10,772 nt of DNA from Sphingomonas sp. UBA1000 (GTDB taxonomy: Bacteria > Pseudomonadota > Alphaproteobacteria > Sphingomonadales > Sphingomonadaceae): assembly GCA_002291855.1 (NCBI GenBank), contig DBAW01000010.1, forward strand, positions 21,818 through 32,589, written 5' to 3'. The position numbers and the translations under genes were made by a program. Each line of letters opens with the position of its first letter. Position 1 is the first letter of the stretch. Below the pieces are notes generated by a model. That model worked only from the letters and a program-made list of their open reading frames with translations, was not told where the DNA came from and searched no databases. This document shows positions 1 to 5,983 of the stretch, piece after piece.

Positions 1-731
<731 letters not shown>

Positions 732-735
<4 letters not shown>

Positions 736-1196
736 GGCGATGGCCGGGCCGCGCAGCGCTGGCGGCGCTGCTGACCTGCGCGTCGCTTGGCGGGAGCGAT
801 GCCATGGCTGCTGACGCCCGGCCCGGCAATCCGGTCGGCTATTTCGAAATCCCGGTGACCGATCTCGATCGCGCCATCGGCTTTTACGAAGCGGTGTTCG
901 GCGTGACGCTCGAACGCCAGACCATCGATGGCTATCAAATGGCGCTGTTCCCTGCCGCGGATGGCGGCGCGGGCGCGAGCGGTGCGCTTGCCCGCGGCGA
1001 TGTCTATGTGCCGGGCAAGGCCGGGCCGCTGCTTTATTTCGACACTCCGGCCCTTGAGGCAACGCTGGCCCGCGCCGTCGCGCGCGGCGCGGCGATTCTC
1101 TATCCGGTCAAGGACATCGGCGCCGCCGGCCGCATTGCCGAGATCGAGGACAGCGAGGGCAACCGCATCGCCCTGCACGAACGCCCGCGCCGCTGA
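732..1196 (+). CDS. VOC-family (glyoxalase/bleomycin-resistance fold) protein, start uncertain
   Basis: Small protein of the vicinal oxygen chelate superfamily. Two beta-alpha-beta modules are visible: residues about 35-75 (GYFEIPVTDLDRAIGFYEAVF) and 97-150, ending in the typical EDSEGNRIALHE. Possible metal ligands are Glu39 and His149/Glu150; the substrate cannot be read from sequence. The longest form starts at 732, overlaps the amidase stop as ATGA (translational coupling) and begins with a good Sec-type signal peptide: basic RRWPGR, hydrophobic AALAALLTCASLGG, then AMA before Ala27. A second in-frame ATG at 804 has its own GGGAG ribosome site and would give a 130-residue cytosolic protein of normal VOC length. 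Most relatives of this subgroup start near the equivalent of residue 33, so the short form is credible. It is probably co-transcribed with the amidase, but no functional link is shown. Confidence 0.85.
792..796 (+). promoter_or_regulatory. Internal ribosome binding site for the short VOC form
   Basis: GGGAG lies 7 bases before the in-frame ATG at 804, an ideal spacing. The upstream ATG at 732 depends on coupling to the amidase stop. This site is the main reason to consider a second, cytosolic start. Confidence 0.4.
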
Positions 1197-1207
1197 AGCG
1201 CAGCGGC
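1189..1207 (+). other. Hairpin over the VOC stop codon
   Basis: A 7-bp perfect stem, GCCGCTG paired with CAGCGGC, closes on the 5-base loop AAGCG and includes the TGA stop at 1194-1196. No T-run follows, so it is not a canonical intrinsic terminator. It could protect the 3' end of the transcript or help Rho-dependent ending before the receptor promoter. Confidence 0.3.
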
Positions 1208-1314
1208 CGGCACGGCGCGCCAGAGGAGAGGCGTATTTATTGCGCCCGCCATCCGTCTCCAGATTCCGGCTGCCGATTGCGGCCAGCCGCACGGCCGGCA
1301 ACGAAAGCGCTTGC

Positions 1315-1345
1315 CGCATCGCAATCTATTCGCAATAGCGATGCG
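1315..1345 (+). promoter_or_regulatory. Imperfect dyad before the TonB receptor, possible Fur/iron operator
   Basis: An 8-base inverted repeat, CGCATCGC (1315-1322) and GCGATGCG (1338-1345), encloses a second one, TATT (1327-1330) and AATA (1334-1337), around the 3-base centre CGC, with four unpaired bases (AATC) on the left arm. The right part contains ATTCGCAAT, which resembles half of common Fur-box variants of the form TGCGAAT-n-ATTCGCA; the left half fits less well. A weak sigma70-like pair, TTCGCA at 1329-1334 and TATTAA at 1352-1357 with 17 bases between, overlaps the dyad, so a bound repressor would block it. Iron control is inference from this resemblance and from the receptor that follows 27 bases downstream. 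Confidence 0.45.
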
Positions 1346-1371
1346 ACTGATTATTAATAACGGATTGATCG

Positions 1372-3531
1372 ATGCGCTTCGCCCTGCTGCTGTCCGCCGC
1401 CCTGACCGGCCTGTCCGCCGCTCCCTTTGCGGCCCATGCCGGCACGCCGGCCACCGCCGGGATGATGGATGGCGACGTTGAATCTGCCAGCGCGCCTGAC
1501 GCCGCTGCGCCGGGCGACATCATCGTCACCGCCACGCGCACCGCTCTGCCGGTCACGGCGCTGCCGCTGACCGCCAGGGTGATCGACCGCGATACGCTCG
1601 ACCGGCAGCTGCAGATTTCCGGTTCGGTCGTCGACGCGGTCGCAGCGCTGACGCCCAGCTTCTCGCCGTCACGCCAAAAGCTGACCGGCCAGGGCGAAAC
1701 GCTGCGCGGCCGATCGCCGCTGTTCGCGATCGACGGCATCCCGCAGACCGCGCCGCTGCGCGACGGATCGCGCGACGGCTTCACCATCGATCCGTTTTTC
1801 ATCGACCGCGTCGAACTGGTGCTCGGCTCGAACGCGCTGCAAGGCATTGGCGGCACCGGCGGCGTCATCAATCAGGTGACCGTGTCGGCCCCGGCCGAAC
1901 AGGGATGGAGCGCGCGCACGATCCTGACCGGCACTGCCGAGAATGGCTGGCGCGGGGACGGGCTGGGCGCCAAGGCCGGGGCGCTGGTCGCCAACCGCTC
2001 GGGGGCGTTCGATATCGTGGTGGGCGCGGCCTATGAACGGCGCGGTGTGTTCCGGGATGCGCAGGAGCGGCGGATCGCGCCCGACGGCACACAGGGCGAC
2101 CTGATGGATTCCGACAGCTTCAGCCTGTTCGCCAAGGCAGGGCTGGCGCTGGGCGACGGCGTGCGGCTGGAGGCGATGGCCCAGCGTTTCCAACTGCAGG
2201 GCGATGGCGATCTGGTCGCGGTCGCCGGCAACCGGGCAACCGGCCTGCCGTCCACCGGCGCGGCGGGCATCGTCCCCGGCGCAGCGCCGGAAAATCTGGC
2301 CGAATCGGTCGCGCTGACGCTGACTGCCGACGATCTGGCGGGCGGCGCGCTGCGCGTGCGCGGCTTCTGGAACCGCACCGCCGACATTTACGGCGGCGGC
2401 ATTTTTGCCGATTTCCAGGATCCGGCGATCGCGCCCCTCGGCACGCTGTTCGACCAGTCGCAGAATATCAGCCGCAAATGGGGCGTGAATGCCAGCTGGG
2501 AACGCGGCTTCGGCCCGCTCAACCTTGTGCTTGGCGTCGATCTGCTCAACGATGCCACCGTGCAGAAACTGGCCGCGACCGACCGTGCCTGGGTGCCGCC
2601 GACCGATTATCGCAGCATCTCCCCCTTTGCGCAGGCCAATCTGGCGCTGTTCGACGACAAGCTGCGGCTGGCGGGCGGGCTGCGCTGGGAAAATGTCCGC
2701 ATCGACATCGCCGATTACCGAACGCTGTGGTTTTACGGCCCGCAACAGGTGGGGGGCGGCAGCCCGAGCTTTGACCGGCTGCTGCCCAATGGCGGCATCG
2801 TGATCGAACCCAGCCCCGGCATCCGCGCTTATGCCAGCTATGCCCAGGGCTATACGGTCGCCGATATCGGCCGCATCACCCGCGCGATCCGCACGCCGAA
2901 TGTCGATCTCGACCGCTTCCTGGATATCGCGCCGGTCATCGCCGACAATCGCGAAATCGGCGTCGAAATCCGGCGCGGCCCAGTGGAGGCGAGCGTCACC
3001 TATTTCTGGTCGGACAGCGACCGCGGCCAGCTGCTCGTGCTGGTCGGCGATGTGTTCGAGGTGCAGCGGCAGCGCATCGAGATCGAGGGGCTGGAGGCCA
3101 ATCTGTCGGTCGCCACCCCGGTTGACGGGCTGCGGCTGGGCATCGGCTATGCGCATCTGGCCGGCCGGGTCGATGGCAATGGCGACGGGCAGGTGGACAC
3201 CGATCTCGACGGCGCCAATATCGGCCCGGACCGGCTGAACCTGTCCGCGGACTGGGCGATCGGCCCGGTGGCGCTGCGCCTCCAGTCGCGCACGCATTTC
3301 GCCCGCCGCTTCCGTGGCGGCGATCCGCGCAACGATTTCGGCGGCTATCACCTGCTCGACGGTGCCGTGAGCATGGACACCAAATGGGGCCGGATCAGCC
3401 TGTCGGCGCAGAATCTGCTCAACCGGCAATATATCGACTATAACAGCGACACCCAGCGCCCGGCCGACAATCTGCGCTTTTTCGCCGGGCGCGGGCGCAG
3501 CGTGACGCTGGGCTGGCTGGGCCGTTTCTGA
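1372..3531 (+). CDS. TonB-dependent outer-membrane receptor, probably for a ferric siderophore
   Basis: Outer-membrane gated channel of 719 residues, a normal length for siderophore receptors. Signal peptide 1-23 ends AHA before Gly24. The TonB box DIIVTATR is at 49-56. The plug follows at roughly 60-170, with FAIDGIPQ and the segment IDRVELVLGSNALQGIGGTG typical of siderophore-type plugs. The rest is an amphipathic beta-barrel with the late motif NLLNRQYIDY and a terminal Phe719, the usual recognition residue for barrel assembly. No N-terminal signalling domain lies between signal peptide and TonB box, so it is not a transducer type. A likely external loop at 601-613 (starting DGNGDGQVDTD) looks like a calcium-binding loop. 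The ATG at 1372 has only a weak GGA 7 bases upstream but fits the signal peptide exactly. The stop overlaps the PepSY gene by one base, which supports iron-siderophore uptake; the exact ligand is unknown. Confidence 0.93.
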   Translation: MRFALLLSAALTGLSAAPFAAHAGTPATAGMMDGDVESASAPDAAAPGDIIVTATRTALPVTALPLTARVIDRDTLDRQLQISGSVVDAVAALTPSFSPSRQKLTGQGETLRGRSPLFAIDGIPQTAPLRDGSRDGFTIDPFFIDRVELVLGSNALQGIGGTGGVINQVTVSAPAEQGWSARTILTGTAENGWRGDGLGAKAGALVANRSGAFDIVVGAAYERRGVFRDAQERRIAPDGTQGDLMDSDSFSLFAKAGLALGDGVRLEAMAQRFQLQGDGDLVAVAGNRATGLPSTGAAGIVPGAAPENLAESVALTLTADDLAGGALRVRGFWNRTADIYGGGIFADFQDPAIAPLGTLFDQSQNISRKWGVNASWERGFGPLNLVLGVDLLNDATVQKLAATDRAWVPPTDYRSISPFAQANLALFDDKLRLAGGLRWENVRIDIADYRTLWFYGPQQVGGGSPSFDRLLPNGGIVIEPSPGIRAYASYAQGYTVADIGRITRAIRTPNVDLDRFLDIAPVIADNREIGVEIRRGPVEASVTYFWSDSDRGQLLVLVGDVFEVQRQRIEIEGLEANLSVATPVDGLRLGIGYAHLAGRVDGNGDGQVDTDLDGANIGPDRLNLSADWAIGPVALRLQSRTHFARRFRGGDPRNDFGGYHLLDGAVSMDTKWGRISLSAQNLLNRQYIDYNSDTQRPADNLRFFAGRGRSVTLGWLGRF

Positions 3532-4583
3532 TGCACCGCGCGCTCGGCCTGTTCCATCGCTGGCTGGGCGCGATCATCGGTGCCGGGCTGGCGGTGCTGG
3601 GCCTGTCCGGCACGCTTTTGCTGTGGAAACCCTGGTGGATCGGCGTGCCGCAGGTCGCACGCCCCGCCGAACCGGCGGAAATCGGCGCGATCACCCGCGC
3701 TGCCGAACGGCTGGGTGCCGGCCATGTCACCCTGCCCTCGGCCGATCTGGGGGTCGCCCAGGCCGGGCTGCCGGGCGGCGGCGGGGCCTATCTGTCCCAT
3801 GATGGCAGGCTGCTCGCGCGCTGGGACAATGTGTGGGAACGGCCCGAAACGCTGCTGTTCGACCTTCACCACCATCTGCTGATGGGCGAGACCGGCGAGA
3901 TCATCTCCGGCTGGTTCGGCCTTGCCGCGTTGTTGTTCATCATTACCGGCGCGATCCTGTGGTGGCCGACGCGGCGCACCTTTGCCTGGCGCGCCCTGCC
4001 CGCGCGGCTGACCCGGCCGGCGATCATTCGCCATCACCGCGATATCGGCATTATCATCGCCCTGCCGCTGCTGCTGGCGGGCGCGACCGGCGCGCTGATG
4101 GTGCTGAAGCCGCTGAGCCGGGCAGTCTTCGCGCCCCTGTCGACGCCCGCAGCCATCGCTGCGTGGCAACAGCCACCACCCGCCTTTTCGGCGCGGCGTT
4201 CAGCGCCGGACTGGCCGGTCCTCGTCGCTCAGGCGCAGGCGCGATTCCCGGTGGCGGTGCCGCGAATCATCATCTGGCCGAAAAAGCCCGGCGATCCGGC
4301 CATGATTCGGATGCGCCAGCCGGCCGAATGGCACCCAAATGGCCGCACAACGCTGTCTTTCACCCCCGACGGCCGGATGCTTGCCGCGCGCGATGCAACC
4401 CGCGCGCCGCGCGCTGTGAGGGCGCAGAACGCGCTTTACCCGCTTCATGCGGCGCGGATGACAGGCAGCCCGCTGTCGGTGCCGCTGCGCATCGTGCTGA
4501 CGCTCACCGGGCTTGGGCTGACACTGCTCGGCAGCCTGGCGGTGATGAGTTTCTGGCGATCCCGGCCGCGCAACCCGCGGTGA
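3531..4583 (+). CDS. PepSY-associated four-helix membrane protein, putative ferric-siderophore reductase
   Basis: Inner-membrane protein of 350 residues from the PepSY_TM family. Predicted helices lie at about 12-32, 125-146, 171-193 and 317-341, with two periplasmic regions at about 33-124 and 194-316. The opening LFHRWLGAIIGAGLAVLGLSGT and the LLWWP-like end of helix 2 are family hallmarks. Histidines sit next to the helices: His9, His113-115, His168-169 and His306, candidates for haem or metal ligands. Relatives in Pseudomonas (FpvG for pyoverdine, FoxB for ferrioxamine) act in periplasmic reduction of ferric siderophores, and such genes commonly follow TonB receptor genes. Its ATG shares the A of the receptor stop (TGATG), so translation is coupled and the two products should be made together. 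The reductase role is inferred from family and position; substrate unknown. Confidence 0.85.
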   Translation: MHRALGLFHRWLGAIIGAGLAVLGLSGTLLLWKPWWIGVPQVARPAEPAEIGAITRAAERLGAGHVTLPSADLGVAQAGLPGGGGAYLSHDGRLLARWDNVWERPETLLFDLHHHLLMGETGEIISGWFGLAALLFIITGAILWWPTRRTFAWRALPARLTRPAIIRHHRDIGIIIALPLLLAGATGALMVLKPLSRAVFAPLSTPAAIAAWQQPPPAFSARRSAPDWPVLVAQAQARFPVAVPRIIIWPKKPGDPAMIRMRQPAEWHPNGRTTLSFTPDGRMLAARDATRAPRAVRAQNALYPLHAARMTGSPLSVPLRIVLTLTGLGLTLLGSLAVMSFWRSRPRNPR

Positions 4584-4660
4584 CGGCCGCAAGCGCGCCG
4601 GCGGCGCCGCCATCCGGCATTGCGCGCAAAAATGCGGCCTGAACCAGAGATTTGGGAAAA

Positions 4661-4737
4661 TGGCGCGCCCGGAACGATTCGAACGTCCGACCCTCAGATT
4701 CGTAGTCTGATGCTCTATCCAGCTGAGCTACGGGCGC
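4661..4737 (-). tRNA. tRNA-Arg, anticodon ACG
   Basis: Complete 77-base cloverleaf on the minus strand. The acceptor arms GCGCCCG and CGGGCGC pair fully; discriminator G is followed by an encoded CCA. The D arm is GCTC/GAGC, the anticodon stem TCAGA/TCTGA closes the loop CTACGAA with anticodon ACG (read as inosine-CG for CGU/CGC/CGA), the variable loop is GGGTC, and the T arm GGACG/CGTTC has one G-T pair and loop TTCGAAT. A weak promoter candidate on the minus strand is TTGCGC, 16 bases, CTACTG, ending about 13 bases before the gene. No clear intrinsic terminator follows it. It converges on the PepSY gene and diverges from the lipoprotein gene. I see no copied 3' end nearby that would mark element integration. 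Confidence 0.97.
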
Positions 4738-4779
4738 GTTGGAGGTGGGCCAGTAGCCCGGAAATTCAGGGAGCGCAAG

Positions 4780-4801
4780 CCCATTGCGAGCCCATTGCGA
4801 G
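4780..4801. repeat. 11-base tandem duplication (CCCATTGCGAG x2)
   Basis: Two perfect adjacent copies of CCCATTGCGAG are followed by a partial third (CATTG, 4802-4806) in the gap between the tRNA-Arg gene and the lipoprotein gene. Both the tRNA upstream region and the lipoprotein leader include it. It may be simple slippage or paired regulator sites; nothing in the sequence decides this. Confidence 0.6.
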
Positions 4802-4830
4802 CATTGTTTCAAACGCCTAGGCCGATGGCC

Positions 4831-5316
4831 ATGCGCAGCCTCAGCCCGCTTGCCCTTCTGCTCCTTGCCGCCTGTGCGTCAGGGGGTGCCGCCCCCTCGC
4901 TTCGCCACCGCGCGATCGAGGATCGCAGCATGGACGAGCCGGTGCGCACGCCCGCCGCCCCCGGCGCGGCAGATGCCGCGCTTACGGCGCGAATCGCCGC
5001 GCTGCGCGCCGATCTGGCGGCTGCTGGCCGGGCCTTTGCCGAACTTCAGCCGGCAACCGCGCAGGCGGTGGCCGTTGCGGGGGCAGAAGGCAGCGAATCA
5101 TGGGTGGCGGCGCAGCTGCGGCTGACGGCACTGGCCGACGCCTATGGCCGCACCCCGGCGATCCTGGCCGAGCTTGACGGGCTGATCGCCGCCCGGCTGG
5201 CCGAGGGCCAGGAAGGTGGCCTGGCCGAACTGACCGCGCTTCAGACCGACGCCGTCCGGCAGGCGGACGCACAGCGCGCGCAGCTCGATTCGCTGTCGGC
5301 GCGGCTGGCGCGCTGA
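4831..5316 (+). CDS. Small helical lipoprotein of unknown function
   Basis: I do not recognise the family. The 161-residue product starts with a lipoprotein signal: MRS, hydrophobic LSPLALLL, then lipobox L12-A13-A14-C15, so Cys15 should be lipidated. Ala at +2 suggests sorting to the outer membrane, facing the periplasm. A flexible Ala/Pro-rich stretch to about residue 50 is followed by mostly alpha-helical, Ala/Leu/Arg-rich sequence (ARIAALRADLAAAGRAF; final AQRAQLDSLSARLAR) that could form a coiled coil or helical bundle. The start is chosen because AGG at 4819-4821 is 9 bases before ATG 4831; ATG 4825 is in frame but only 3 bases from it, and a TTG at 4795 would bury the signal. It stands alone: tRNA diverges upstream, the next gene converges. 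An alternative is that the C-terminal half is a degenerate envelope coiled-coil domain. Confidence 0.8.
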   Translation: MRSLSPLALLLLAACASGGAAPSLRHRAIEDRSMDEPVRTPAAPGAADAALTARIAALRADLAAAGRAFAELQPATAQAVAVAGAEGSESWVAAQLRLTALADAYGRTPAILAELDGLIAARLAEGQEGGLAELTALQTDAVRQADAQRAQLDSLSARLAR

Positions 5317-5366
5317 CCGGGGCAGCGTCGCTCCGCCCGACCAGCCTCCCCTTTGTCCCCTGCCCC

Positions 5367-5927
5367 TCAGCCGTCGCGACTGGCGGCGACCGCCGCTGCA
5401 TGGGCGCGGCCATTTTCGACATAATGGGCCACGCCCAGCCGGTTCATCGCGACTTCGGCATCGCTCAACGCGCGCATCAGCCGCGCCGGGCGGCCGCCCC
5501 ACAGCTCGCGCGGGGCGATGCGCTTGCCGGGGGTCAGCATCGCGCCGGCGGCCAGCATCCCGTCGCCCTCGATCCAGGCCTTGTCCATGATGATCGCGCC
5601 CAGCCCGACAAAGGCACGGTCTTCGAGCACGCAGCCATGGATCATCGCCATATGGCCGATCAGCACATCGTCGCCGATCAGCGTCGGGCTGCCGGCATCG
5701 CCGGGCGCGCGCGGCGAATCGCAGTGGATGACGGTGCCGTCCTGGATGTTGGTGCGCGCGCCGATGCGGATATGGTTCACATCGGCGCGGATCACGCAGT
5801 TATACCAGATGCTGGCATCCGGCCCGATTTCGATATCGCCGATCAGCCGGCATCCGGGCGCGACGAACGCGCTGTCATGGATGCGCGGCTTTTTGCCGCC
5901 AAGTTCGATGATCGTCACCCCGTCCAC
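5367..5927 (-). CDS. Gamma-class carbonic-anhydrase-family hexapeptide-repeat protein
   Basis: Left-handed beta-helix protein of 186 residues, the usual length of the family; expected to form a cytosolic homotrimer with metal sites between subunits. Hexapeptide turns run from about 16 to 135. The three histidine ligands of gamma carbonic anhydrases are present: His68 (in GTVIHCD), His92 and His97 (IGHMAMIHG). Arg47/Asp49 (IRADVN) and Gln62/Asp63 (NIQDG) match the conserved structural residues. As in many short relatives such as YrdA/PaaY, the long acidic loop of the archaeal Cam enzyme is absent, so carbonic anhydrase activity is not assured. The start is GTG at 5925-5927 with GGAGAG 5 bases upstream. 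It is the last gene of the likely hemB transcript, 56 bases behind the membrane/aminopropyltransferase-like gene, and converges on the lipoprotein gene with a 50-base gap. Confidence 0.93.
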   Translation of the reverse strand: MDGVTIIELGGKKPRIHDSAFVAPGCRLIGDIEIGPDASIWYNCVIRADVNHIRIGARTNIQDGTVIHCDSPRAPGDAGSPTLIGDDVLIGHMAMIHGCVLEDRAFVGLGAIIMDKAWIEGDGMLAAGAMLTPGKRIAPRELWGGRPARLMRALSDAEVAMNRLGVAHYVENGRAHAAAVAASRDG

Positions 5928-5932
5928 GCCTG

Positions 5933-5938
5933 CTCTCC
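5933..5938 (-). promoter_or_regulatory. Ribosome binding site that fixes the GTG start of the gamma-CA gene
   Basis: GGAGAG on the minus strand with a 5-base spacer to GTG at 5927. No ATG start fits the conserved N-terminus, so this site supports the GTG choice. Confidence 0.6.
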
Positions 5939-5983
5939 ACGAAAAATTATCCCGCGACCCGAAAAATCCGGCAAATCGGAATC

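Noticed and set aside
1669..3429. 586-codon open frame antisense to the TonB receptor
   Set aside because: Low-complexity, Arg/Ala/Asp-rich translation without motifs; the receptor on the plus strand has full signal, TonB box, plug and barrel.
4613..4638. Palindrome TTGCGCGCAA and GCATT/AATGC arms behind the PepSY gene
   Set aside because: Short stem, a mismatch when extended, and no T-run on either strand in the right place; not supported as a terminator for the PepSY gene or the tRNA.
4584..4660. Possible integration site at the tRNA-Arg 3' end
   Set aside because: No repeat of the tRNA end and no integrase in the window.
4504..4820. Open frames across the tRNA, including products with APVAQLDRASDYESEGRTF and GAPGTIRTSDPQIRS
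   Set aside because: These are well-known false proteins made by translating a tRNA gene and its flanks; the complete tRNA-Arg explains the sequence.
5319..5366. Inverted repeat GGGGCAG/CTGCCCC filling the gap between the convergent lipoprotein and gamma-CA genes
   Set aside because: Seven paired bases over a 34-base loop with no T-run on either side; too weak to call a bidirectional terminator.
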